Of a stretch of DNA of 64,000 bases, positions 11,031-22,544 are shown piece by piece. Made by a program: the position numbers and the translations under genes. The DNA is from Schizochytrium sp. TIO01. Lineage: Eukaryota; Sar; Bigyra; Thraustochytrida; Thraustochytriidae. The notes below the pieces were generated by a model. The model saw nothing but the letters and a program-made list of their open reading frames with translations. It did no database searches and had not been told where the DNA came from. The stretch lies in the NCBI GenBank assembly GCA_004764695.1, contig SMSO01000007.1, forward strand, positions 2,301,270-2,365,269, read 5' to 3'. The first letter of the stretch is position 1, and the number at the start of each line of letters is the position of its first letter.

Positions 11031-13079
11031 GGTCACTCTTTGCGCAGACGATTCGTCTTTGAAAAGTGGTCTACGCTGATTGATTGCTGAGTTTGCGAAC
11101 GAATGCAAAGACTTGCCTACCAATTGGAGAAGCCAATCAGATCATACTACTATCCCATATGGTAGTACTAGACGCAGATAATCAATCATACCTACTACCT
11201 ACTGATCCTGGTAGTACCATGCTAGTAGGTATAGTTTATAAATCATGAGCGCCACAGAACGTATTCTAGGTGAGTACCTAGAATATCATGGTAGGCCTAA
11301 TTATAGTCGCACCAGTATTACCAGATTACTATGCCAGCCCAGAGGGAATGCTAGGTAACGACTAGGCATGCCTACATGCTATTTTGAACACCTGGTTTTT
11401 GTTTATTTTCGCCCATGCTCAGTTGCAAAAGACTAGAAAAGCAAATCATAGTAGATCCCAATACTTGTGTAAGAACTAGGTGTACCTCAATACAGCTTTC
11501 AGGCCGGGAAAACAACTTGCTTACTACAGATTAATGTCACGAAGAAATAATTAAACATGAACAAATTTACTTCTTTTTTTTCTTGAAATTCTCCTTCGGT
11601 CTGATCTCTCTCTTGACTTCGGTATTCGGTTTACTATCTGCTAGAAAATACATTTAACCAGAATGCCCCAGTAGGTAGGTATTGCTGTAATCTTTGTTTG
11701 TTCAAGCCAGCCTTGAAACTTGAATTTGAGTTGAGCCTCCGGACGTATAAAAAGTAACTAGTTCTCCCTGTTCAAGGACATTGGAAATCGAAGTAGCTAC
11801 TAGTAGTATCTTACGTAACATCTAAGCTAGTATCAACAATAATTCCAGCAAAGCACAAAAACTGGACCTTTGTAGCACTTATGTTACATAAATAAGGGCC
11901 AGGCTAAGGGGGACTAAGGCGATCGTTGGTTGTCGCTGGCTGAGTTTGGTCGTCTTTTCTTTTGAAGGGCTTCATTGTAGCACATTGTATCGCAAATATC
12001 TGGGTTTAAGGGGCGAACCGAAATTTAAGTTCTCCATGCGTAAGTCTTGAAAGATTCATATTCCTTGGGTGAACTGAAAATGTAAGTTCTCCGGACCTAC
12101 CTAAGTACCTACCTACCTAGTCTAGCCTATCTGTGTTTATTAAGACTGAACACTGGTATCTCACCGTTAATCAAAGCTCGCAAGATACTCTGCTTTTCCA
12201 TAAAGGATTCTCAATTCGACGAAGACATAGCAGGGAACTAGCAAGCGTAGTTCAAGAAAGACTGATTACTTCGCAGATGTCTGATTATCCAATTTGGATC
12301 GTGCCATGAAAGTAAGGAGGGGGAGAAATTGGCAAATGAAGCCAACTACTGAACTGGATGAGATATACAAATGTGTATAATTTTCTCAGATATTTACAGA
12401 AGGCGACATGGCGCCTATCCCATTTGAGTGCAGATCATTCAAAGTCGCATCAGCCTTTATCACTGCCAATACGATTTTAGTCCATGAATGCAGTTATGTT
12501 ATTTCGTATCATTCCGGTGATTGGCTTAGATGATAATTACAAAATCACCGCCACATGGTCTTCAGCTTTTATCTATGAACATACTTAAGCAGATTGTAGT
12601 TGGCTAGTAAAAGTGCAAAGTAGTAAAAGCAAACTACCATAGAATTTGATTCTAATCATCCGGCCACAGGACTCACCACCACTGACATCACAAATTGAAT
12701 TCTAGAGAAACCTTTTAAGGTTCTTCGATCGTCTAGTTTGCTTTCAGGTGAGAGAGCTTGTCCGGAACTAGTCCCGTATCCATTTGTGTTCCTTCTCCAC
12801 CTATCTGTCGAATCTGTTGCATCTAATGTATTTGCTGTATCTGATGAATGTTCGGAGTCAAAACACTCTTCTTCCAATATGTCAAGCTCCAATTAAATAG
12901 ATATCGATCCTTCATATCCTCCTAGCAGCAGAGCCAGAAGGGGAAGACCTCTTGGTTGGAAAGTCACCTCAATCGCACCTCAATCGCAAGGCAGAGTTTC
13001 CTTCAACCAGGGAATGTTTTTATGAACGGGAGATCAAAAAGAAAAAACAGGTAAAGATGCTAGGTGGTAAATTTGAATT
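11031..13079. other. Intergenic region of about 2 kb
   Basis: Rich in TAGTAC-type palindromic words and TAGG/CCTA tracts (for example 11151-11235 and 12100-12119). It includes the presumed promoter of thermospermine synthase. The only coding-looking piece is the minus-strand fragment at 12656-12892, listed separately. Confidence 0.55.
12656..12892 (-). other. Coding-looking fragment, possible exon or gene relic
   Basis: An open frame of 78 codons has no ATG start (its first Met-equivalent is TTG at 12892). It has a protein-like Ser/Asp/Thr-rich composition (DSEHSSDTANTLDATDSTD) followed by RTLKGFSRIQF. Near its end a GTGAGT could serve as a splice donor, and about 220 nt further on the minus strand another short open stretch (about 12365-12465) looks coding. 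I could not join them in a consistent phase. It may be a decayed gene or an exon of an unseen one. Confidence 0.2.
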
Positions 13080-14589
13080 TTAAAAATTATCATCTGATTC
13101 TTCTAAGTCACTTACATCATCGTGAGCAATACCGTGCGGTCCATCTTCCTCTGAAATTTCTGAAGAATCGTCATCATCATCGTCATCATCGTCAATGAGG
13201 TCTTCATCATTTTCATCTGAAAGGCTGCCAGTAAGCGAGGATTCCCCACTTACATCGCTACCATCATCATCATCATCGCTTACATCACTCACGCCGCTGA
13301 TGTCACTGTCATCGTCATCCATGCGGCTGGCGCGCCGGGCGGGAGGCTGATTGGCACTTCCTCCTCGGTTGGCACTTGATTTACGGCTGTGACGGGATTC
13401 TGGGCGATTCGCATCCCCTGGGTGGGCTCCACTAGCAGCACGATCGTCTTCATCATCGTCATCGTCATCATCATCCTGGAACAAATGCTCATCCTCTTCA
13501 CCACGTAGATCCCTAACTTTATTTTCGATGATGTTTGTTTGAATTCGCTTGCGAGCTCGCTCAGCCTGTTCGCTCTTTTCGCGTTCTCGAAGATTAAAGC
13601 CTTCAAGGCGGTGCTCAAGATAATCGAGGTTGCGAAATTTCTCCATGTAAATTTCATACATTTTTTCCAGTTCGGCCTCAAGCTTCTCGTACTCGTCCAT
13701 GAAAGCAGGCCGAACACTTTGTAAGCTCTTAAGGCGCTTATCGTTGCGTTCAAGCTCACTCTGGCGCTTCTTTATTTTCACCTGCAAGGTCTTCTCATCA
13801 CTGGCTAAATCCTGGCATTGTTTCTCCATAGCGGCGACATTATCCCTAGCAGATGTGAGAAGATCTTCAATTTTTTGTTGAACAAATTTATGTTCTGCCC
13901 CACTGTCGAGATTGTTTGAAATGCTGTCGAGAAATCGCAAACAGCGTTGGCGCTCGCTAGACAGATCGCGTTCGTCATGGAGCAAATCAAAAAGTTTTGC
14001 CCCGCTCTCAGTGATCTGAGAAGCTAGTCGACGTGTTGACTTAACATCTGGAAGGCGGGCATGAAGTTGGTTGTATGCTGCTTCTGTTTCGGGTGTCTCC
14101 TCCATGGTTTTACTCTCAGCTCCATTTGAATCTTCTGTAATAGAAACATTAGCTTGATGAGCTTTGTACAAAATCTTTGCCAATTTGAGTAACTCTTTAA
14201 CAGCTTTACCATCGGCTGAATACAAGCGCTTCGTATTCAACTTTACCGATGCCTTCAAGGCCATCGTTTGCGCGATACTAGAAAGAAAGTCCACTCGACA
14301 ATCCTCTGTACTAATGTCATCCGAAATCGATACAGATGGATCATATCGATGCACCATCCAATAAAGAATGTCCGCAACCAGCGGAAAATTAGGAGTGCGA
14401 AAGTTCTCAACAGAGACCAAGCGAGGGTATCCAAGTACTCTCATATACTCCGTAAAATCTACATTAAAAATAAATCACTCCGACATAATATGAAGAATCA
14501 CAAACGCAAACATGTTAGCAAATCCTTTTGAAAGTCAGCATTCTGAATCCTCAAAATCAAAACTTACCACGGAGCTCACGAAACGACAT
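13080..14589 (-). CDS. IFT38: Intraflagellar transport protein IFT38 (CLUAP1/qilin homologue)
   Basis: Two exons: 14589-14568 (encoding MSFRELR plus one base) and 14458-13080, separated by a 109-nt GTAAGT...AG intron. The spliced product has 466 residues. The N-terminal calponin-homology-like domain has the family hallmarks DFTEYMRVLGYPRLVSVENFR split across the intron and FRTPNFPLVADILYWMVHRYDP, then KASVKLNTKRLYSADGKAVKELLK. A long coiled coil follows (about residues 150-330). The C-terminus is strongly acidic with long Asp runs, as in animal CLUAP1. IFT38 is a subunit of the IFT-B complex that carries cargo along flagellar axonemes. The conserved tiny first exon fixes the start. It implies that this organism makes flagella. 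Confidence 0.96.
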
Positions 14590-15910
14590 AGTTATTTAAG
14601 TATTAGACCAACACCCGCTCCACTTTGATTCTCTCGCAACCGTGTTTGCTTTGTAGATATCTACAGTTGTTTCTTGAGAAACGCTTATGCGGTAGCCAAC
14701 TATCGTGAGTTTGGGCTTTCTCCGACGCGCTGCTTTGACAAAGTTGTACAATCAAGAAGTTCACTCCAGATAAGCTCCACGCTCAGTGTCCTCTCAACGC
14801 TCCTTCTTCCCTATCTATGCGCCAGTCTGAGGTTTCACTACGAGCTCCGCTCCACAGTAGACGACGCTGCTCTTTCGCCACACTCGAATTTGGAATTTGT
14901 TTTTTGACCTTTCGCGTGGTGCCGTCGCTTATGTACTATGCTCGTCACAGGACTGTTAAAGAACTTATACAGGTCCAACAATAGCACAGGCTTCGAAGAA
15001 CGTGTTTCGTGGAATCACCCCTTTCCTGATAGCATGCCTTGATTGTTTGACCCATCTACATTGTCCAGCGCTGTCCCCAAAGAAGCAAGCTTTAAAACCA
15101 GAACAGATGTATTATATATATAGAAAGGGTAATGTTACCGTTTGCTTTTTTAAGTCCTATTAGGTGGTGCCTTTTTAACGAACCTTCAGATATTTAAAAA
15201 AAAAATGAAAAAAGCTCATGGAGCTGTCTATCTCTGGCAGACCATTTTCCCTCTCACTAGCTGGTTAGAGGTGATGATTAAAGGATTTTAGCTTGGGTAA
15301 AAACGCAAGTCAAACAATCGCTCACCATTTTTCATATTTATCTTCTACGTACCGATGTACTTGCGTACTACTGTAGACATCGAGCAAAAATTAATTTAAT
15401 ATTAGGCTTAATAGTTAGATATTTGATTCACAACCATTTTTTAGAATTGTAAATTGCACTGCTTGCTTCGCCAGTTCTGGCTCTGAAGTCCAAATGACTG
15501 TCTGCATAATAGTTGCATAGTTCAAAACTGGAAGTTTCTAAATCATTTGAGTTTTCCACTTGCTTGGTGTGGCAAAGTACGAAAAATGATAAATACCCCT
15601 TTGGTAGTCTCATACCTAGGAGAAGGTAGTGGAAACGCGAGGCATAGTTCATCAGTTGAACTTAAATCTTATTTGGAGGCATGGTATCGCTACCATGACA
15701 TTGAGTAGTACCTCATATCTATCCCTATATTCCTAGATAACATAGGTACGAGATAGTAGCAGGTCTAGTAGGATTTAATATCATATAGGTAAAACTAGAG
15801 ATAGATAGAAATAGATACTACTTATGAAAAAATGAGTGAAACAATTCCTCTTCTTCACGGACGATTGCGTGTGATCGTTCGCTTTCACAGTCGAGAGCGG
15901 GTCGAGCAGG
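14590..15910. promoter_or_regulatory. Divergent intergenic region between IFT38 and dynactin p150
   Basis: About 1.3 kb separates the two oppositely oriented starts. It must hold both promoters, but no specific element can be named. The 234-nt frame at 14674-14907 gives no recognisable protein. AT-rich stretches and TAGTAC words are frequent near 15690-15830. Confidence 0.4.
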
Positions 15911-18900
15911 ATGGCAGCGGAGGGCGACCGTGTAGAGGTGGCGAATCGTGGCTTTGGTGTGGTTCGCTTCGTTGGTGAAACTCAGTTCGCGCCAGGTGTC
16001 ACCTGGATTGGCGTGGAGCTTGATGCAGCGACTGGCAAGAATGACGGCAGCGTCAACGATGTGCGGGTAAGTTAACTGTTTACTTTGCCATTCACGAAAG
16101 CAAGCATGCTCTTGAGATAAATGAAAAACCCATGCCTGAAGAGTGCAAACCTTCGATAACTAACGGATCACAAATTAACGATGGGTATGTTGCATAAATG
16201 CTTACTGATTTCTACTCGCTTGTTCCATATGGCGACAATGCTTCATTCTCGTAACGTTGCTATGACAATTTATAATAAATCCAATGGTGACTGCTGTTTT
16301 CATTGAAAATGTACAGTACTTTGACTGCGCAACGAATCATGGATGTTTTGTAAAAGAGGATGCAATCTCCAAATTGCCGCCTAGGAGATCAAACTCATCA
16401 ACACCACCTCTGCCATCAGAAGAGAGGGCTTCATCAAGCACGCTTCCTGCTGTAGACACCTCATCCCGCCGCCTTTCCAGTGGCACAAGGACAGTTTCTC
16501 CTGCCTCCACCATTTCTCGAGGCAAGAGCCCTCGCGTGAGCCTGGGTGGAGCTTCTACTTCTGGGGTTTCTTTGCCCGGAGGCATATCTCCATCCTCTTC
16601 TAGTGCTGGAGTTGGCGCTAGTTCAGCTGGGGCAAGTGCGGCCTCTTCTGTGCGACCTGGCCTCAGCAAAATCCAAGCCGCTCGGGAAAAAAAGCGACTG
16701 CTGGCGCAGAGGATTCAACGCAATGCAGCAGCTCCCAAGGGGCCCGAGCAAGGTACAGGCGATGCAGAGGACTCCAGATCGGCCCCGACTCGTACACCAC
16801 CATTGAGTCCACCTGAGGCTTCATCCAATAAACTTCTTCACGTGTCCAGTGAGGTTTCAGCAGCAGGTGTATTGGGAAAAGACTTAAGTGTTTTAGAAGC
16901 ACAAGTATCTGAGTACACAGAACGCATTAAAACTTTGGAAGATAAACTTCGGGAGTCTCAGCAAAATGCTGAGAGTTTGCAGAGCCAATTGCAGTCAGAA
17001 CTTGCTTCGCTCCGGGAAGAATTGGAACAGCGCACTGACGAGCAAGCCAAAGCTGATGCAAGCCTTAGTTCGGAAAAATCGCATCGTGTTGAACTGGAGG
17101 CGACAGTTCGGACCCTGACAAGCCAACTGGAGCGTGCGGAAATGGATGTTGAAGCCAAATCGAAGGCCTCTTCAGCCAAGCAGGATCGAATGTTGGAAAA
17201 GCAAACCAAAGAAATTGAAGAGCTAAATGCTCTTATCGAAACGCTTTCTCTCGACAAGGAGCAACTGGAAATGGATAAGGACATTGCGGAGGAAAAAGCT
17301 ACCGAGCTTGAGCTCGAGCTTGAGCAGATGAAGCTTGACGTTGAGGAGGAAAGACTCCAGTTGGCCGAAGAACGTGATGCAGCGGCCATGGCAGCTGCTA
17401 CAGCAGCAGCTGCAAATGTCCCTGAAGGTGCAGAAGAAATTGCAGCTAAGTTGAGTCGCGTAACAGAAGAGAACGGAAAACTCCGCGATGCTTTGAAGCG
17501 CTTGCACACAGCAAGTACGGCCGAAAAGTCGGAGGCAGCACGCGAGATCCGCTCTCTCACTAAAGAACGTGATAGCCTTGCCCAGAGCAGTGCCCAACTA
17601 GAAAGTGCCACCCAAGCCAAGAAACGTCTTGAGGAAGAGGTTGAAGAACTAAAAATTATGCTTGATACTGCACAAGCATATGAAAGTATGGTCGAAAACC
17701 TATCTGAAAAGAATCTTGAGCTAGCTGATGAAAACGCTGCGCTCAAGGAAGCGAATGAAGAGCTAGAAGAACTGCGTCTTCTTTCTGAAGAAGTTGAACA
17801 ACAACATGCTGATCTTCAGCAACAACTTGAGCGTGACATGGAGAACAATCGCACAGAAATGATCAACGCACAATTGGAGTCTGAAACCCTTCGTCGCGAG
17901 CTTTTGTCTATGGAAGAGTCTATGGAAAAACTGCGCAGCGTTGTAGTTGAAGGACACAAGCGTGAGGGAGGCCTACGCGAAGAACTATCTTCAATTGAAA
18001 GTTTACAGAGACAGCTGCAGCAGGCAAAAGAGAATGCTCGCACAGCTAATCTAGCTTTACTTTCTGAAACCGAGAGTAAGCTGGCACAGACCATTGAAAT
18101 GCATGCTGGACTAGCAGAGGCCCGTCGGTCCTCATTTCAGGCTTCTTGTATGGGTGCTCTGGTGCCTGGGAACATCATGGCTAACGGCAATCTCGTACTT
18201 GAAAGCCTATCCCGCTCAATGCAAGTTGTGGATGCTACAAGCCTAGTTGTCTCCTTAGTCATACGAGCTGGAGCTGCAAAACTCACAACCTGGGATGAGG
18301 ATATAGCACCCAAGTCTACCCAAAATCTTGTGCATGTCTTGCTTGCGGTTCATTCTTGTGCGAGCCACTTGTGGAAGATCTCGCGAACCTCAGGTGCGAC
18401 CTTCGAAGCTTTTGAGGCTGTTGCTTCAGACCTGACCTCTGTATTGCAACAAATGTCTCAAGGAGTGCAACAACTGCTGTCTATTGTTCGCCGTGGCGAT
18501 CGTGGTATTGGACAGCTTGCAGCTGAGGAAGATGCTAACCAAGTGAATGTAGTAGAACGGCTAATGCGTAGTTCATGTGCAACCTATGAAGCTCTTGCGC
18601 AAAAGCTTGTTGACGCTTCCGGGCATGTCATAGAATCATACGCTGCTGGACCCTATCAACTTTTGCGTATGCTTCAGATGAAGTACTTAACAGAAGAGCG
18701 CTCTGAAGAGGATGCACCTGCCTCTGATTCTGTAGTGTTCGACATCATGTCCTGCGCCGCGTCACTGGAGTTTTCCCCGGCCTTGGTTTTGCAAGACAGT
18801 ATACAAACAGATGAGTCGAACTCGTTGAGGGAGCTCTGTGAAGCTGAAGGCCCCAAAGATGACGACCTCATCCGCTCTGTATTAGGACCTTTGCGGGTGA

Positions 18901-20045
18901 GCCTAGAAGAATCAATTCAAAATTTCGACGAAGAAGGTGGTGACTTATCTTCAAAACTTACACCCCCACCTTTGTGGACAGAACATGCTGCAGCGATCGA
19001 GGAAATTCTCAACCAAGCGGCGTCGACACGTTCGGAGCTTGATAATGTAAAGAGTGCTTTGAAACGCCGTGTTTTGGAAGTTCACACAAAAACAGGTGAG
19101 GTGCAAGCCTTGCAAGCAGTGCGAACTGAGATTGAAGAAAAACTTGCTGCCGCACGGGCTGCTCTAAAGGATCAGGATGCTTTGCAAGCTCAATGTGCAA
19201 GTTTGGAGGCGCAGGTTCAGGCAAAGACGCTGGAGGTTGAGCAGGCACTTGCGGTGGCCCGTGAGCAAGCAATTCAAGAGGCAGCTCAAGGGCAAACAAA
19301 CGTCTCAACGTCTGCAGCCCCCAGGGAAGTTACACCAACATCATCACCAGTGAAGAGTACACCCCTTACTTTAGCTCAGGTTGCTGCAGCGGCTGGCCTT
19401 TCTTCTTCGTCATCTATGCGCGCTACTACAAGTACTCCTTCGGGGGAGACCAATTCACCTGGAGATGTTTCGGTTAGCGAAATTGAAGTGGCAGATCCTG
19501 CTTTACTTCAAACTTTACAAGACGAAGTTTCCTTTTGGCGTGGTCGCGCAGTTGAGTCAAAGTTAGCCAAGCTTCAGCCTCTGCATTTTGCGCCGCGCCA
19601 TCGTTATCAGGGTGGTATGCTTCCTCGCGTATCAAAGTCATCAGATTTTCACACTGGAGAAGACACGCTGACGCGCAAGCGTGCATCTGCCTTGGAACGC
19701 GAAGCACTTTTAGCTCAGGCTAGTTTGCGTATTCCTGACATTTCACGAGTACCAGAGACCTCAATTCGTCAGCAAGTTCTTGACTCACAGCTGCGTGCAC
19801 GTACATTAGCTAGAAAGCTTAATGCTCTGCATTTGACACGGACAGTGGCACCAGCAAAGGCTGCAGGAGAGCATATGAATGCCCGTCCACGACAAGTGGG
19901 CCGACTCACAATCTCCGCTAATGAAGGTAGTAGTAGCACCAATGATGCGCCTTCGACATCCATATCCCCAGCACCTGTCAAGCTCCTTCTTTCAGCACAG
20001 CAACTCGATAGCCTCTTTGGACGTATTCCTTTGGCAGCTGCCTAA
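15911..20045 (+). CDS. DCTN1: Dynactin subunit p150/Glued homologue
   Basis: Exons are 15911-16066 and 16317-20045, joined in phase 0 across a 250-nt intron (GTAAGT...TACAG). The product has 1294 residues, close to the usual p150 length. Splicing assembles an N-terminal CAP-Gly domain (about residues 5-68), with GKNDGSV before the junction and RYFDC plus GCFVKEDAI after it. A Ser/Pro-rich basic region (about 70-190) follows, then coiled coils (about 210-600), a globular region typical of the dynactin domain (about 620-900), a second coiled coil (about 960-1050) and a less ordered C-terminus. The protein links cytoplasmic dynein to microtubules and cargo. A start inside the 16284 frame would lose half of the CAP-Gly domain, so the two-exon model is preferred. 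Confidence 0.95.
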
Positions 20046-20594
20046 ATAGGAGGTCTAACTAGAAGTTGTAGTCAGAAACAACTTGTGTGGAAGGCTGTTA
20101 TTGTGGCTAGCTTGACATACCTGAGCCGACTATAGTCAAATTTTAAAGAACCTAAACCAATTATTGAATATATCATCCATGTTTGTAATTTCTATTATTC
20201 GTACTCGTTCAACACTTCAAACTCAGAAAAGACACTTGAGTCAACTCTTGCATGGCCTTCAACAAATTAGCAATAAAGGAAACTTAGAACTAAGCAATCC
20301 TTTTTTTCTATCAAGTTGTGGAAATTATAAAATAGGTGGGCTTGCAAGACCCTCACCAACGTTTTTCAAATTTATCTATAATTGTCAAGCTAAGGTCATA
20401 TTAATCATCCTCTTCATCAAAAGGAAAACAGGTCTTTGTTACCATACAAGATTAAGGATTCTATGCAATGATAGAACCTATGCATATATTTATATAGGTA
20501 GGAGCAAACTAGGATTATATGTTTTATTTTATATGATGACATTGGTGCCATTTCACAAGTATGATATAAAAAGAAAGGAGTGAAGCGTGCAATA
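20046..20594. other. Tail-to-tail intergenic region
   Basis: AT-rich 3' flanks of the convergent dynactin (+) and TH1-kinase (-) genes. The open frame at 20164-20583 has no protein-like pattern. No specific terminator was identified. Confidence 0.6.
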
Positions 20595-22343
20595 TTACTG
20601 ATTGATGGCGCTACCATCTTGGTACGTAAATCCCTTGAATTCAGTTGAGCTGGTATTGATGGCACTGGGAGGCACCACCGAGTCTACAACTGGCTCGCTG
20701 GTGAACTCCGTATCAAAGTTGGAGGTATCCATTGCACCCTTTGTGCGCGGCACAAACTCAGGCTCAATTTCCTTGTTGTAAAGAGCCTCCCAGTTGAGAT
20801 TATGGAAGAATTCTGCAGCCTTGACATCCTCAACATCCTCTGGGCCATAACCAAGACGGTCAACTGGATCGCGCTGAAGGAGGCCAGAGATGATAGTAGC
20901 CGCAGGACGGCTAACGAAAGATGGAATACGAAGCTCGCCAACTTGGATGAGATTATACATCAGGCTGACATTCTCAGAGTAAAACGGTGGAAGACCAACC
21001 AACATCTCAAAGAGGAGAATGCCGAGACTCCACCAATCAACTTCTTTGCCGTGGCCCACACCAGTAATGACCTCCGGGGCAAGGTACTCAGGGGTCCCAC
21101 AAAATGTTTGTGCTTGGGTTCCTTCAGTGTAACGCTTTGAAAGACCGAAATCTGTAAGCTTGATATGGCCATCGGAGTCGAGAAGAATATTTTCTGGCTT
21201 GAGGTCACGGTAAATGATGTTCTTAGAATGGAGGTGTCCAAGACCAAGAGCAATCTCAGCCGTGTAGAATCGTGCGCGACTCTCACGGAAGCGACGGTCA
21301 TTTTTGAGGTGAAAGAAGAGTTCGCCACCGGTGAGATAGTCCATCACAAGGTAGAGCTTACTTTCTGTCTGAAAGGCGAAATGAAGTCCCATAAGAAAGG
21401 GATGCTTAATCTCTTCCAGAATTTCTCGCTCCGCCTTAGTGTGCTCAACCTGGTTTCGCTTGATAATAGCTTCCTTACGAAGCACCTTCATAGCATAAAC
21501 CCTGTTCTTGTCACTATCCCCTTTCTTGCGAACCATCATAACCTTACCAAAGCTTCCACGGCCAATAACTTTGAGAAGTTGAAAGTCTTCTGGGCCGACA
21601 TCGGAAGTCTCCTTGCCCCAACCAGACACGTTACGCTTCTTAATGGCAGGTGCCATTGGGTCCGTGCGAGTATTGGGGTTTCCTCCGGGGATAGTAGTCC
21701 CCCCAACAGGGCTGCTCTTGCCACTGCCACCTTGCAAGCTGCTGCTGCCGCCCCCAGTTCCACGATGCAGGCTGCTAGTGCCACCACTGGAGTTGGACAT
21801 TGTAGATGATCGTCTACCTTGGCGTTTTCCCTTCTTCGCCTGCGAGCGCGTAATGCAGACAGACTTGAGGAGCATAGCTGGTGAGAACTCAACGATAAGC
21901 TCCTCACCCGTACAGGACTGAAACACCTTCTGCAAGACACTCACCACCTCTGCCTTGCGGAGACTCATCATGCGATAGTCATACTCACTCGGTACATGCA
22001 GAACAAACTCATCAGATGCCTGGCTCACGGTGAGGAAATCAACGGCTTCAAGCGGGATGCGACGCTTGCATTTGCTATAATCTGTAGGAAGCAGATTGTA
22101 GATTGCGCGGTCTGTGATGAGCAGAACGCGTTCTTGAGGTTTATCCCGCGGATTGATCTTGACCAGGAAATCGGAGAAGTACACCTGCTCTGCAAATCCA
22201 GTGGTTTTAGTGAACTTGTCCAAGAGCTTGCGCACAGTTGCGTTTTGGCTCACGGCAAGGTAGTCATGGCTTTTACGCTGGTTGAGGACTGAATTGAGAG
22301 GCGGCGTAGATCCAGCACTGCCTTTTGTCTCAGTAGAAAACAT
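20595..22343 (-). CDS. AGC-family Ser/Thr kinase with N-terminal myosin-I TH1 domain
   Basis: I choose ATG 22343 (582 residues); the frame extends only to a TTG upstream. Residues about 45-155 resemble the tail-homology-1 domain of class I myosins: repeated beta strands with ERVLLITDRAIYNLLP, KRRIPLEAVDFLTVS and DEFVLHVPSEYDY. A Gly/Ser-rich linker follows (about 180-240). The kinase domain (about 253-510) has the Gly loop GRGSFG, catalytic Lys in VYAMK, YRDLKPEN, DFG and the AGC activation segment TFCGTPEY. The C-terminal extension ends in the hydrophobic motif FKGFTY with a phosphorylatable Thr. This layout predicts an Akt/SGK-like kinase activated by T-loop and hydrophobic-motif phosphorylation and recruited to membranes by the lipid-binding TH1 module. 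The catalytic residues appear intact. Confidence 0.94.
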   Translation of the reverse strand: MFSTETKGSAGSTPPLNSVLNQRKSHDYLAVSQNATVRKLLDKFTKTTGFAEQVYFSDFLVKINPRDKPQERVLLITDRAIYNLLPTDYSKCKRRIPLEAVDFLTVSQASDEFVLHVPSEYDYRMMSLRKAEVVSVLQKVFQSCTGEELIVEFSPAMLLKSVCITRSQAKKGKRQGRRSSTMSNSSGGTSSLHRGTGGGSSSLQGGSGKSSPVGGTTIPGGNPNTRTDPMAPAIKKRNVSGWGKETSDVGPEDFQLLKVIGRGSFGKVMMVRKKGDSDKNRVYAMKVLRKEAIIKRNQVEHTKAEREILEEIKHPFLMGLHFAFQTESKLYLVMDYLTGGELFFHLKNDRRFRESRARFYTAEIALGLGHLHSKNIIYRDLKPENILLDSDGHIKLTDFGLSKRYTEGTQAQTFCGTPEYLAPEVITGVGHGKEVDWWSLGILLFEMLVGLPPFYSENVSLMYNLIQVGELRIPSFVSRPAATIISGLLQRDPVDRLGYGPEDVEDVKAAEFFHNLNWEALYNKEIEPEFVPRTKGAMDTSNFDTEFTSEPVVDSVVPPSAINTSSTEFKGFTYQDGSAINQ

Positions 22344-22421
22344 TCTTTCCAAGTTTTACCTTTAAAGCACAAGGCAACTTCTCTTGTTGGTCCTGCTCTT
22401 ATATTTTATATGATCTTGATA

Positions 22422-22453
22422 TGTTGTTGCTGCTGCTGCCGCCGCCGCCGTTG

Positions 22454-22484
<31 letters not shown>

Positions 22485-22544
22485 CGCTGCCGCTGCCGCT
22501 GCCACTGCTGATAGATTGTTTTGTTGCTGCTGCTGTTGCTGCTA
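22422..22544. repeat. GCT/GTT/GCC triplet repeat upstream of the TH1 kinase
   Basis: Interrupted triplet tracts at 22422-22510 and 22519-22544. On the minus strand, which is the kinase transcript sense, they read CAG/CAA/CGG and would encode Gln/Arg runs. They lie about 80-200 nt upstream of the kinase ATG, so they may sit in its 5' UTR. Confidence 0.85.

Noticed and set aside
11031-11123. N-terminal extension of thermospermine synthase
   Set aside because: It would start with TTG; the ATG at 11030 gives the usual family length.
16958-17746. 262-codon minus-strand open frame
   Set aside because: Ser-rich mirror of the dynactin coiled coil; no protein-like motif.
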